Source of the DNA: Phaeodactylum tricornutum CCAP 1055/1
Taxonomy: Eukaryota; Bacillariophyta; Bacillariophyceae; Surirellales; Neidiaceae
Length of the DNA stretch: 64,000 nt
Direction of reading: 5' to 3'
Assembly (NCBI RefSeq): GCF_000150955.2
Contig: NC_011683.1
Coordinates: 186,001 to 250,000 of the forward strand
A program made the translations under genes and the position numbers. Under the pieces are notes generated by a model. It was not told the origin of the DNA, did not search any database, and was given only the letters and a program-made list of their open reading frames with translations. Below, one piece after another: positions 1 through 10,028 of this stretch (the stretch's first letter is position 1; each line of letters begins with the position of its first letter).

Positions 1-756
1 AGGAAAAGGTGCTAGCAATGAGGATTGCTGTAGGGTACCAAAAGGGGGAGGTTTGGATGGAGAGTCTCTTCTCTGTTTTCGGATTCTTTTTGTACCAAAT
101 GCCGCCGGCTCTGTGGCGCTGTGTAGTTCTGAGTGACTGAGTGAGAAATTCCATAGACGGGATGAAAGGGAAGATCCCTCTCGCCTCGCTAATGGAATGC
201 AAACAGGTCTACTCTACTAGTAGGCACGGTACGTAGAACATCCCACATTTACTTGTTGAATACCGAAACGACACACTTTTTATTTTGGAACGGATATTAT
301 TCGTCAAATTTTGTCGTCGCCATTGGCTGGGTCCCTTGTTTCACATTCAAGGAAATCTCTGTACATGGTTTGCTCCGACACTACTTACTCCCTCTACTAG
401 CTAGGCTGCATTACGTTGCTTGCAATAACGTGCATTGACTCATTCGTTCAGCACTTGCAGTAACTGTAAAGAGAAAGGTCCGGCGAAAACTCGAACTGCT
501 ACAGGAAACAGAACAATCTGAAGCAGCCAACGAGAATAGCAACCGTTCCATGATAGCACTTGACTTTTCGACCGTGCTGCACTTTGCCAACAGCATGAAG
601 TTGTGCAGTAGAACGATGTGTATTTGTGTTTCCACTTTTTTAAATTTCGCAACGATGAATATCTAGACCGTGCCGCTAAATGTAAGCAACCATGATTTTT
701 AGTACACCAACGCAAAACTTGAGACTTTGCCGTTTCCTGCTTCACGAGCAATCCTT
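1..756. other. intergenic, no supported gene
   Basis: No open frame here starts with ATG and looks like protein; the short frames on both strands have biased, cysteine-rich or repetitive composition. The right part should hold the 3' UTR of the leftward adenylyltransferase gene. Nothing else is visible. Confidence 0.5.
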
Positions 757-1758
757 CTAGGCAAACGCATACAACTTGTGCATTTTCATGTAATTGAGTA
801 CGGCTGGGATCACCATGGACTCTAGCTCACGTTCGTCGCGTGTACTGCGCACTTGACTACTAGATACTTCGTTCAGGCTAGGCAGTGACAACAATTTGGA
901 TCCGGGCGTTCCTTCGATTCGTTCGAGCAAGGCAGCGTCGCACACTTGCTCTGTTGTCGAATCGACTTTCGATGAATCTGGTTGTCGCTTCAATACCACG
1001 ATACGGCCCTGCAGAAGGTGCAAAACTTGGGCGCTCTCCTTCCACTTGCCGTCTGTCAAGTCTAGAAAGGCGTCGGCGCCTAAACAAAACCAAAACGTCA
1101 CGTCAGGCTCCGTCTCCTGTAGATATTCTAGCAAGGATGCTGTCCCTACGTTAACTTGGTCACGCTCGTATGCCGGCCTACCCGATACCGATGCGAATTA
1201 ATCAAGAAGGGGGAAAACAAAACAAATACAACACATCCAATAAGCCATAGAAGATAAGGAAGTCGCTTTTGGCTATCCATCAGAAAAATGATTTCCCTCC
1301 TTTGTGGTCCATTCACTTACCTTGCGGCTGCAGCTCGTTTCCAGGACTGGTATTCGGCATCCGAAACTGTGGCTATATCCTCAAATGCTAGACGGCACAT
1401 GTTGATTCGATGCTCGAAGGATGCCATTCGCCGCCGCTTTTCCTAACACAAAAGACATCCCGAATTTGAGCACGCTGATACACATATCGCCGACTCTAAT
1501 AGGTGTGCATCGGAAGTCTTTCCCTTCGAGCCGACGTACCCTAAAGGTGTGACGATACACGGGTAACACACGAATGTCGTCGAACGTAGTCCGCAAGGCC
1601 CGAACGATGCCCACATGGCCTCCGTGCCCCGTAGGTGGATCCGCGGATAAGCCAAACAGACAAACCCGTCTATTCATGGAACGGCTTGTACTGCTAGTAG
1701 TATCCAGTTGTTCTATTGTCGGGCGGTAATGTCTTGTCGGGCAGGAAACGTTGTTCAT
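757..1758 (-). CDS. NMNAT: nicotinamide/nicotinate-nucleotide adenylyltransferase, three exons
   Basis: Transfers AMP from ATP to NMN or NaMN, the common last step of NAD biosynthesis. Exons read on the minus strand are 1758-1540, 1442-1321 and 1177-757. Both introns (1539-1443 and 1320-1178) have GT-AG ends and restore one frame: HTFRE-KRRRMASFEHR across the first and AAAAR-PAYERD across the second. Exon 1 carries the nucleotidyltransferase loop as GLSADPPTGHGGH (usual form GxFDPxHxGH). Exon 2 has MASFEHRINMCRLAFED, exon 3 has FWFCLGADAF, and the C-terminal EVSSSQVRS matches the family ISSTxIR motif, followed by a typical final helix. The start at 1758 is the first ATG; an internal ATG at about 1677 just before the GLSADPP strand is an alternative. 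No targeting peptide is obvious. Divergent from the NIT-kinase gene across a 387-bp spacer. Whether NMN or NaMN is preferred cannot be read from sequence. Confidence 0.85.
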
Positions 1759-2145
1759 TGACAGTGAACGAATATAGAATGGGCCGTTGCGTCGAACAAA
1801 ATATGAACAAAAGCCAAATAGGGAAGTTTAAAATTATAAATATGCATTCAAACATCTTGCACAGATTAGAAAATGACGAGACGCTTCGGTGATACCATTC
1901 GGAGGACACTTTAAAGATCTATTCTATTTGTCGTTTCTCCCGATAGGATTCCGTTCAAGTGCCGGCAGCATCGGTCTAAGACGCACCATGGACTACGCAG
2001 ATCCATCACATGACGAAATTATGAAAAGATTTTTTACGGGTAGTGAAAATCGAGAATCTAGGAGGTGACGGAAAAGTAGTCCTGACGGCGTTGTCTGGGC
2101 CGTCAAGGTGGGGCTGTTTGGCAAAGGTTCGCATCAAACGCCGAT
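1759..2145. promoter_or_regulatory. divergent intergenic region
   Basis: A 387-bp spacer between two genes that start on opposite strands, so it should hold both promoters. A TTGACAGTGAA sequence at about 1757-1767 overlaps the adenylyltransferase start and resembles the ACTGT-core motif that recurs between genes in this window. No TATA box is clear. Confidence 0.35.
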
Positions 2146-4680
2146 ATGAACCATTCCGAGAGTAACAGCTCGCTTTCCAGTGGGTTGGATGTCCGCATTC
2201 TACGCAGCGTGGTCCGATTGGTGCATTGCCTGCAGAAAGAACGGGGCGCGTCGTGTGCGCACTTTGCGTGCGGTGTCGAAAGCCAACCGCACTCTCCGCG
2301 GACAGTACTCTCGGCAGCCCGTCGTGATACGGATCAAGCACTGGCACTGCTCGGCTCGAGACCCGAACTTCCCATTGTATCAACTTTGTCCAAGCTGCGC
2401 GACATGATGAACACCGATGGACAACTGCGTACTGCTGGATCCAAAACGACCAAGAACTTTCACAAGATTCTTGTTTGCTTTAACGTACTCATAGCCAGTC
2501 TTGTTCATGAATACATTTTGCGCCATACTTCCCAGCATCTGGAGCCTACAGCATCGTTTCGCCGTGGTGAGGAGCCAGCAGACGTTTCGATGACTCGGAC
2601 TCGTACAGATTCCGTCGCCGGTCTCATGCCACGTGTACGCTCACACCAAGCTTTAAAGGCACTGGCTGATTCGGCCAAGACTAGCAGACATCGGAGGATG
2701 CGTTCCGACAATTGCGATAGATTGGAACTGGTTGATTCTGTTATCGATACCTGGGATCCCTTTTTCGATAGCGCCATTGCCTTCGATTTTGTTTCGTCTT
2801 CATCTGAGCCCCCAATCCAAGGCGCCATGCTCACGGTCTACTCGGAGTCGAATTGCAACTTGAGTGACGGTTCGTTGAACAATCCAAACGGGGGAGTTCC
2901 AATTTTGGTAGATACGGTTTCCACAACTTCTCCAAAGGGCAGAAATAATAATCCCAGCCATCGCCAAGTTTCCTTTGCATTTCACGACCACTTGGACGAT
3001 GATTCTCCGCAACGTATGGCACGCTTGCTGAAATTGCTCGATACATTTGTTCGTCTCAAGGAGTCAACAGGAGTGGAGAGAGCTACTATCAGCAGTATTG
3101 TTGCCGTTGGCAATGTGCATTCTCAATTGCTACTGAATGACCTTGTGCTTGAGGTCGAGAATCAACGTAAGCAGCTCGATGAGCTGGCAAAGCTGCCGGT
3201 AGGACCGTTGCGCAATTTGGTCCAGGAACTCGTCACCTTATCACCAGAAATGCAAGCTTTGCAACGTCGTATTCTAGGAGGGTTGGATTTGACAGTACTG
3301 GAACAAGGGCATGTAGCTGTTGGCAAGCTTTGGGACCTGCTAACAACTTACATTGACAAGCTGCATTCGCTTGAGTTGCTAATCGTGGAAGAAATCGAAT
3401 GTTGCGCACCGGATTTGTCGAGCTCGCAAGGAACAGGAAAAAAGTCAGACAGTTTGCAATCTTGGTTGGGGGTGAACAATTTAAATGAACTACGTCGAAA
3501 AGTTGATGATATGTCTGCTACAGAACTCAAACAGCTTATATTATCAAAGGTGAAGAACTCTGCGCCTCCGTGTTCTTCGGCGTCGCCGCTACTCATCAAA
3601 ACGGAGCAAAGCGATACCTCGAAGCTAGTGGAAGATTTGTTAAATGAGCTTTCGACAGCCCCGCCTTCCAAAGAGTGGGAGATTGATTTGTACGAAGTGC
3701 GGTTTTTGCGACGGATAGGACAAGGCAACGCGGGTACTACATACTTGGCTGACTGGAGTAACCTGAAAGTTGCCGTCAAAGTTGCTTCTATTTCCGAGAT
3801 GGGTTTGGATGGTTGGCGCAAGGAAGTACAATCCCTACAGAAACTTCATCATCCCAACATTATTCGCTTACTTGGGTCGGTCTACCACCCAAATCCATTA
3901 ACATTTTGTTTGGTGCTAGAGTACTGTGATGCGGGTGATCTATCGACTGCGATTCAAAAGGTAACTCCCCGTAACTTTGTTTTTCACGTTGCGCAAAGTA
4001 TTGCGAGGGGCATGTGCTATCTCCACAATCGGGGGATTATTCATCGCGATATCAAACCAGCGAATGTGCTCTTGAGCGGCAAAGTTTCTTCCGGTCAATT
4101 TGACGTCAAGGTAACAGACTTTGGGGTAGCGACGGACACCAATTCGGTAGAAGACCGAACCGCGGAGACAGGAACTTATCGTTGGATGGCTCCAGAAGTG
4201 ATTCGTCACGAAGCCTATAGTCAGACTGCCGACGTCTACTCCTTCTCTATACTTATGTGGCAGCTCTTGACTCGCGAAGATCCTTTCGAAGGGAAATCTC
4301 AGATTGAAGCGGCAGCGGCCGTTGCCATGGAATCTGCCCGCCCTCCGTTTCACGCCGAAACGCCTGATTCGATAGTGCGGCTGATTCAAGCCTGCTGGAG
4401 CGATGATCCACGGAAACGCTTACCGTTCGACAAAATTTCCAAGACTCTGGCTAGTATTGAATCTACACAGCTTTCGGAAGACGAGAGACGTTGGGTTGAA
4501 GCACCACTAGGTCATTCCGTCTACCGACGAGCTCAAAAGCTGGTAGAACGGAACCACGGACAGCTCCAAACTGGACATCTCAAGCAAGCAGTTCCGGATG
4601 GAAAGGATGCCCCCAAGTTGCAAAAGGCTCGCAGCGGTATACGGACGTTATTTGCCAGAAAATCAAGTCCATACCTATGA
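2146..4680 (+). CDS. NIT-domain-like Ser/Thr (TKL-type) protein kinase
   Basis: Single-exon 844-residue protein. The C-terminal third (about 518-785) is a complete kinase: glycine loop GQGNAG near 525, VAVKV lysine, HRDIKPAN near 633, DFG near 658, GTYRWMAPE, then DVYSFSILMWQLL and CWSDDPRKRLPF, which resemble tyrosine-kinase-like Ser/Thr kinases. The N-terminal half resembles the NIT (nitrate and nitrite sensing) domain of bacterial receptors: a first block VHCLQKERGASCAHFA with RRDTDQALALL (about 27-70) and a second block FVRLKESTGVERATI (about 300-316), with following helices to about 415. A Ser/Arg-rich stretch of about 170 residues separates them. There is no signal peptide or membrane span, so the protein should be soluble, unlike most bacterial NIT receptors. 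The NIT call rests on motif recall. If right, it is a candidate sensor of nitrate or nitrite driving phosphorylation; if not, the N-terminus is a helical regulatory region of unknown ligand. Confidence 0.8.
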   Translation: MNHSESNSSLSSGLDVRILRSVVRLVHCLQKERGASCAHFACGVESQPHSPRTVLSAARRDTDQALALLGSRPELPIVSTLSKLRDMMNTDGQLRTAGSKTTKNFHKILVCFNVLIASLVHEYILRHTSQHLEPTASFRRGEEPADVSMTRTRTDSVAGLMPRVRSHQALKALADSAKTSRHRRMRSDNCDRLELVDSVIDTWDPFFDSAIAFDFVSSSSEPPIQGAMLTVYSESNCNLSDGSLNNPNGGVPILVDTVSTTSPKGRNNNPSHRQVSFAFHDHLDDDSPQRMARLLKLLDTFVRLKESTGVERATISSIVAVGNVHSQLLLNDLVLEVENQRKQLDELAKLPVGPLRNLVQELVTLSPEMQALQRRILGGLDLTVLEQGHVAVGKLWDLLTTYIDKLHSLELLIVEEIECCAPDLSSSQGTGKKSDSLQSWLGVNNLNELRRKVDDMSATELKQLILSKVKNSAPPCSSASPLLIKTEQSDTSKLVEDLLNELSTAPPSKEWEIDLYEVRFLRRIGQGNAGTTYLADWSNLKVAVKVASISEMGLDGWRKEVQSLQKLHHPNIIRLLGSVYHPNPLTFCLVLEYCDAGDLSTAIQKVTPRNFVFHVAQSIARGMCYLHNRGIIHRDIKPANVLLSGKVSSGQFDVKVTDFGVATDTNSVEDRTAETGTYRWMAPEVIRHEAYSQTADVYSFSILMWQLLTREDPFEGKSQIEAAAAVAMESARPPFHAETPDSIVRLIQACWSDDPRKRLPFDKISKTLASIESTQLSEDERRWVEAPLGHSVYRRAQKLVERNHGQLQTGHLKQAVPDGKDAPKLQKARSGIRTLFARKSSPYL

Positions 4681-5060
4681 ATCAATTTAAGCAATGATCA
4701 GCGCCGGAAAACTCTCTCTGTTTGTTCCTCTCTCTATTTGGATACTCAGTACCACCTCAGTAGTTTCACAGAAGGTTTGCATAGAGATATAGGATGCCGT
4801 AGTACTTTATGTTCGAACACTATTCTCCAGTTTTGCGCTGTATGTACTCGCCATGTCTCTCAGGCAACACATGCTAAAAACAATATATAATAATGTTGTG
4901 TCGATTTTTGAAGGATGTGCTTGGCGCAAGTCAACACTTAATCTGTGTGGATGTGTTTCTATCTCGCTCCACAAGCGACTTAAACTTAATCCACATGCAC
5001 AATGCATGGACAAAAAGCGTCGGGTCGGCTACTTCTCAGCCAAGACTTTCCGTTCTGATC
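4681..5060. other. convergent 3' spacer
   Basis: Spacer between the ends of the kinase gene (rightward) and the small signal-peptide protein (leftward). It should contain both 3' UTRs; no coding signal or RNA gene was seen. Confidence 0.4.
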
Positions 5061-5528
5061 TTAGTGGATCGTAGAGGAGCACTCGCATCCTTCAATCCCT
5101 GTCTTGGCGGACAAGTAATCCGATACATAATTGGAAACATCCCAGGCATTCACAAAAGCGTCCTTATCATATTGGCGCCAATTTTCAGTTAAATCGTCGG
5201 CAACTTGCACCATAACTGCCATTAGATCGGCTTCTCCTCTTTCTCGACAATCAAGGTACGAACGTTTACAGGATTCAGCCATCCGTACGTGGACTTCTTG
5301 TTCCATCCATTCCGCATCTAGCCAGCGTTGTACCGATCCCGACAGCTCAGAGGCAATTTCCTCGTGGTTGTCACTGAGGGTCTCGAGAGAAACCGATTGC
5401 ACCATTGCGCGTGCCGTCGGGGTTGATATGCGACGATTCGTCAACAAATGGGGGGAGATCGTCCAGGCGTGCGACGAGTGCAAAACGAGCGCCGTGAGAC
5501 ACAGGACGAAAATGAAAATTGATTGCAT
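5061..5528 (-). CDS. small plastid-type or secreted protein, unknown function
   Basis: A 155-residue protein with a clear signal peptide (FIFVLCLTALVLHSSHA) and likely cleavage before W in HA|WTI. An aromatic residue at +1 is the diatom plastid-import signature, with W as a less common form, and the following stretch is Ser/Thr/Arg-rich like a transit peptide (RRISTPTARAMVQS). The mature part is acidic and helical with four cysteines (SCKRSYLDCRERG and a C-terminal GCECSS). I do not recognise a family. The ATG at 5528 is the only one giving the signal peptide. Plastid stroma is the best guess; secretion is the alternative. The TTTACTGTTA motif lies about 125 bp upstream on the gene strand. 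Confidence 0.6.
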   Translation of the reverse strand: MQSIFIFVLCLTALVLHSSHAWTISPHLLTNRRISTPTARAMVQSVSLETLSDNHEEIASELSGSVQRWLDAEWMEQEVHVRMAESCKRSYLDCRERGEADLMAVMVQVADDLTENWRQYDKDAFVNAWDVSNYVSDYLSAKTGIEGCECSSTIH

Positions 5529-6312
5529 GCTGTCTTTAATTGCGCGGGACCAGCAGAAGGATGAACAGAGACGACTTTAGCGTTGTTGTCTTTGATGCTA
5601 ACTGCTCCTTTTTCATTTTGTACATTGTGATGCGAAAAGCTGGTCCTGGTAATTAACAGTAAACGCAGAAAATTTTCCTGACTGGAAAGAAATACATCGC
5701 CAGTAGTTCATGCCACGCCAGTTTATGACGTCACTAGCGATCCATACCGCAACAAAGACTGCCGGACTGTGAAATGCAAGCCGAGCTAACGAGAAATGGT
5801 AGCAAGATTTACTGGTGACTTTTTGATAGCCTTTTGATCGCAGTTCGAGCTATCGAAAAAGCGATAAACGTGACTTTTGCCTCAACTTTTTTGTCCAGCT
5901 CTCGTTGCAGAGTTTTTGATGTCGGAAAATTGGAGTTTAACTGTAAATCCTCATGTTCGGAAAAGGTTCCGGACTTCATCCCTGCTAGTCCAAACTAAAG
6001 CCGCACCGTGCATGGGGGCAACATTAGAGTCATCCTTCTAACGACAGGCCAGCGGTGCCCCATTTATCTGCTGCACGGACAGGGGCGACGAACGAAAGTC
6101 GGTCTTCTAAAGATGGATAGGACGCCCATTCGCCCAAGTAATATAGTTTGGAGGGCAACAAATTGGAAGCATTTCATCCAACGGTCAAAGTTGGGCATCT
6201 TTCTAGAGTAGAATGCTAGCTGATTTCTTCCAAATAAACTACGTGCGAGCTGAGTAAGGACGCAAAACAATTCCATTCAATGAATCGGGTTGTCTCCGTT
6301 TGTTTCAGTAAT
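5529..6312. other. intergenic, 5' region of the small plastid-type gene
   Basis: Holds the motif TTAACAGTAAA at 5653-5663 and the palindrome TGACGTCA at 5726-5733, both plausible promoter elements for the leftward gene ending at 5061. The rest should be the 3' flank of the pyrophosphatase gene. No protein-like frame. Confidence 0.4.
5726..5733. promoter_or_regulatory. CRE-like palindrome TGACGTCA
   Basis: Perfect 8-bp cAMP-response-type palindrome about 200 bp upstream of the ATG at 5528 (minus). TGACGT/ACGTCA elements are known CO2/cAMP-response sites in diatom carbonic anhydrase promoters; function here is inference. Confidence 0.35.
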
Positions 6313-7246
6313 CTACTCTCCAATCCAGAGCTTTCCGGCCTCCGTCTCACCTGCCTTGAGTTTCTTCCAAGCATCATTGGTTTCTTCAATCACTTTGATA
6401 GCCTCGGCCTTATCCAGGTACTTCTCGTCGAAACCAAACTCGTTAATGGGCTTATCATCCGGTGTCTTGTACCAACGGAACCATTCCCGGATTCCCGCTT
6501 GTACCGATTCCGGAACATCACCAATGTCGTTATATTTTTCTGCCAACGGATCGTCGGTGGCAATTGCCAAGACCTTCCAGTCCAATTCACCGTCGTCAAT
6601 CATGGCGAGGACGCCGAGGGGCTTGACCGACTTCACACTGCCCATGCCCAAACTGGCGGAACCGATTTCCACGACATCAATCGGGTCGTCGTCTCCAAAG
6701 CAACCAAGCTCGGGGTGCTTGACCGTGGGGTCTTCCCACGTCTGCGGAAGGCAACCGTAGTTCCAGAAAATGGGGCCGTGGTAGTCACGGAGCTTGCCTT
6801 TCTTAATATCCTGAGCAATGGGGTTGAACTCTTCCTTAGTGGCGACTTCCATCTTGGCCTTGGTCATTTTCGGGATTTCGACAACCTACCCAAGCAAACC
6901 AGAGAAGAAAAGGCGAAGTAAGAAAAACAAGGTGAAAGAATCTATGGGGGGAGTGCCTCACGAAAAGCCTCCAGCAAACCATCTTGGAAAAAGGGGGACC
7001 TACCATGTTGTAGGATCCGTCATCGTTCTTCAAATCAATATCGTGCCACGGGGACATAGCCTTCTCCCCATCCTTGAACTTGAGGCGGAAGCTTTCCGTG
7101 GCGGCTTCGCCGGCGGTTTCCGTAGCGACGGAATGGAGCTGGACGGCGGCGAATGCGCGACGAGGGACAATGCGTGCCGTCGTGGTCCAGGCCGAAGCAT
7201 GACCAGTGAGAAAGAGAACAGTCAAGGCAGAATGCGAGAACTTCAT
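6313..7246 (-). CDS. PPA: plastid-targeted soluble inorganic pyrophosphatase, two exons
   Basis: Family I pyrophosphatase, hydrolysing PPi to two phosphates and so pulling biosynthetic reactions forward. Exon 1 is 7246-7004, exon 2 is 6885-6313; the intron 7003-6886 has GT-AG ends and joins DGSYNM to VVEIPKMTK, the conserved family start of the core. The product is 271 residues. The active-site signature is present as DDDPIDVVEIG near residue 147, with the family segments GPIFWNYGCLPQTWEDP upstream and VKPLGVLAMIDDGELDWKV downstream. The N-terminus MKFSHSALTVLFLTGHASA|W is a signal peptide ending in an ASAF-like motif with W, followed by an Arg/Ala-rich stretch, which points to the plastid. 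Divergent from the DUF1995 gene, also plastid-type, across 612 bp. Confidence 0.92.
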
Positions 7247-7858
7247 TGTGCTTCACTGAATGACGGAGCTTCTAACCAACAGAAAAAGAAGATTCCTACC
7301 AAAACGATGTGTGAAGTGTTCAAAAACGGAAGGTTGGAAATACGGTAGCTGGGCTCACGGTCAAGATGATGTTGCGCGACAAAGTTTCGATCGACGGTTC
7401 TCCGACTCGGCACTGCCGTCTTCCAACTGGAAACGCTCCTTTCTAACCAGGAAGACTGACGCACTACGGGTAGGAAGCCGGACGGACGGATAAGTAGCAC
7501 AGCCTCCGAAAATTAAATCAAAGACAAAACTCTGTTCTGTCCATCGTACAATAGAGGATACCAAACCCGACGTCAGCAGAATCTGACTCAACTTCACGAC
7601 CGGATCATATCGCGTATTTGAAGTCATGCGGTGGTCGTCCTGTCGCATCATCTTTTCGTAAACTGTTAACAGGGCCGAAACACACGAACTGTAAGTCCGA
7701 GGACATGAGGATTCACTCGGTCGAGTGGTTGGTTGGTTGTTCGGGAGCCCATAAACGTACAGTATTTCTAAAGCACTGGCAGAATCGCGTTCGATTGAAA
7801 AGCGTTCGTAACTGTATCGGTTTGTCGTGTCCAAACTTTCGTTTGGTGACACACTACT
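7247..7858. promoter_or_regulatory. divergent promoter region of two plastid-type genes
   Basis: A 612-bp spacer between the starts of the pyrophosphatase and DUF1995 genes. It contains AAACTGTTAACAG at about 7660-7672, a near match to the recurring ACTGT-core motif. A shared light- or plastid-linked control is possible but not shown. Confidence 0.35.
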
Positions 7859-8893
7859 ATGCGACTCTTTACTATCTACTTGCTCTCGGCAGCGATGCCG
7901 AGTGCCGCTTTTTCCGTTCAGCGCCCACAGTTGAGGACCCCTAGTGCGACGGTGTCGTCTCGCATACTGCGCAACAAGTACGACAGTGTCACAAGTCTCC
8001 ATGAAAGCGAAAGCGGCACCGAAACCACCGCGACTAGTAGCAGCGCTTCCTCATCGTCTCGCGGGCTATCCATTCCACTTTCGTGGGAAGAAATGGTACG
8101 CCAGGTCGCTTCGGCAATGAAGGAGGCATCTGAAAAGGGCACATCTCGTCAGATTGTCCGGGTCTTGTTACCGCGGGATAGTTCCTCCGATGATCTCGGA
8201 AAATATATCGAAGAAGGCTTCGAAAACAGCAATAGTAAGGGTGAGATTGCGCTCGTGCCTCCGGACGAGTCCTGGCAAGGCGGTATCATGCAATTGTACC
8301 GGGCCGCGGCTCCGACAGCCTCCGAAATTGTGCGGACGCTCACCTCCACAAGTAGTTTGCCGTCCCGAATTTCCGAAGATCGGAGTGTGGATGAGTCCGG
8401 TGTAGACGGAGTGGGGTTGTTACAGACCGAAGACCAATCCGTCAATTTGTGGGTGCAGCCGACGCAGGAATGTGTAGATGGTATGGTAAAAATGTCGGAA
8501 CAGGTGGATGCCAATAAATTGGTTGTCTTGCTCAATCCGCAGTGGCGCCAAGTTGACGATGCCTTGGATGCGCAGTCAAAGGGTGAAGGGTTCATGTCTA
8601 CCTTGGCCTCGTTTCTGGGTGGAAAGGGTGGAACTCTTAAACAATTGGCAGAAGCAGGATATCAACCAGTATACACGTTGGAAGGGTACGTATGCCGGGG
8701 ATCCAATGTGCGGTTACTTCAGGTCTTAGACTCGCCTTGGACTGTCTTTTGTGAGCGGGACAATCAAGAGTCGTACATCCAAGTCGGCACTAGTGAAGCC
8801 CGACCGACCTACCAGCAAGTGGAAGTCATGTTGCAGGATTCCGATATTGGTTACAAGTATGCGCGTGATATGGGATGGCAAGAAAAACTGTAA
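7859..8893 (+). CDS. DUF1995 family plastid protein
   Basis: A 344-residue single-exon protein. The N-terminus MRLFTIYLLSAAMPSAAF is a short signal peptide ending in the plastid motif A|F, followed by a Ser/Thr/Arg-rich transit-like stretch to about 75. The body starts with the family opening LSIPLSWEEMVRQVASAM, then RVLLPRD, DESWQGGIMQLYRAAAP, LWVQPTQE and VVLLNPQW, and ends with VFCERDNQESYIQVGTSEARPTY. This matches DUF1995, a plastid and cyanobacterial family that includes Arabidopsis LPA3, an assembly factor for photosystem II. Whether the diatom protein has that job is inference; the family also contains members of unknown role. The ATG at 7859 is the one that yields the signal peptide. 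Confidence 0.8.
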   Translation: MRLFTIYLLSAAMPSAAFSVQRPQLRTPSATVSSRILRNKYDSVTSLHESESGTETTATSSSASSSSRGLSIPLSWEEMVRQVASAMKEASEKGTSRQIVRVLLPRDSSSDDLGKYIEEGFENSNSKGEIALVPPDESWQGGIMQLYRAAAPTASEIVRTLTSTSSLPSRISEDRSVDESGVDGVGLLQTEDQSVNLWVQPTQECVDGMVKMSEQVDANKLVVLLNPQWRQVDDALDAQSKGEGFMSTLASFLGGKGGTLKQLAEAGYQPVYTLEGYVCRGSNVRLLQVLDSPWTVFCERDNQESYIQVGTSEARPTYQQVEVMLQDSDIGYKYARDMGWQEKL

Positions 8894-9187
8894 TTTTAAC
8901 ATAATTCAGGCCTTTATATTTCACTCGGGAGCCAGCAAATACGCTTACCATCTACGACGCCGTGCTCGAACGGTACATGCCAAAAATTGAAGAGCAGCAT
9001 TGGTAATCCGCCACATTTTGACCGTGACGGAGACTTTTGTGCTTGTTCAGCGGTGGTGAGTAACTGTATATCATTGGTATAGGTCGATTCCACTATATTA
9101 GCTCCCCAAAAAATCCGTTCAATTGGTCGCAGACAGCAACCGAGTGATCAAAAAATATTGTCGTCGTGGAAGTTGACGAATAACGAC

Positions 9188-9281
9188 AAGATCATGAACA
9201 TCGTTCGACCTTACTTTTTCATCGCGACCAAACCACATCTGACGCTACTACCTGTGTCGTGGGCGTCAGATTCATGATCTT
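9188..9281. repeat. bulged inverted repeat
   Basis: AAGATCATGAA (9188-9198) and TCTGACGC (9238-9245) are both exact complements of one continuous 19-base arm (9263-9281). The left arm is thus split by 39 bases and the loop is 17 bases. It could fold in RNA or as a cruciform. Function unknown. Confidence 0.6.
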
Positions 9282-9831
9282 AGCTTACTGTTTTTGTCAT
9301 TGCAAGTCGATTGATTCGTGCACTAGATAGGAGTAACGGGTAATTGGGCTGGACTAGCGGTAAGAATTCCGTTTTGCTCGTCTACTTTGCTAACTGTACC
9401 GCACAGTTTGGGACTGGTCTTTGCTTTGTTTTTGGGGAGGGAGGGATGGTCGGCACGGAATTGGGATGCAAGCAAATTTGCCGCGTTTTGCGGATGACGT
9501 TCCGGCACTTTATCGCCTTTGAGACGATCGAAATAGCCAGCGCATGCACACTAGTCCAAAGAACAGCGTACCGAAAATTTGGCCAAGCTTTTGACGGCCC
9601 ACGGTACGTGGAACACTAGTGGCTTGCAGAGCACTCACAGTCAAACGGCGCACGAAAGGAAGATTATTGCCGAATCCACAGTGTTGTCATCTTTTGTAAA
9701 AGTGTATGTTCGGTTTATGTTCGGTTTTTTCTTATCTTGTTTGGTGAATTTGGTCCAACCTCTGTGCGTGAAAAAAAGCCAGCCAAAATCGGCGTCTGCA
9801 CTTCCGGTTGGACTTGGGATATACTTTTCAA

Positions 9832-9839
9832 TGACGTCA
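9832..9839. promoter_or_regulatory. CRE-like palindrome TGACGTCA
   Basis: Perfect palindrome about 190 bp upstream of the ATP synthase alpha ATG, in promoter position. Resembles the CO2/cAMP-response sites described in diatoms; role here is inference. Confidence 0.35.
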
Positions 9840-10028
9840 GAGTTTTGGAAAGCCATTTTCTCGGAAGATTCCTGATTCCATACCACTACGATCTTCCAAC
9901 GACCTTTCGCTGTTGCGTATTCGTAGAATTGCGTACGACAGCCACGAGCCAAGACGCCGTGGGCGACAGCGGCGGATCCGCCGGGTAACTTCACAAGGCC
10001 ACACTGCGTGCTGACTTTTTCCTTAACA

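Larger units (their letters stand above)
8894..10028. other. intergenic, upstream of ATP synthase alpha
   Basis: About 1.1 kb without a credible gene. It holds a bulged inverted repeat (9188-9281), a TCACAGTCA motif (9635-9643), and a CRE palindrome (9832-9839) about 190 bp before the ATP synthase start. An antisense 144-residue frame at 9641-10075 overlaps the first ATP synthase exon and is judged spurious. Confidence 0.45.
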
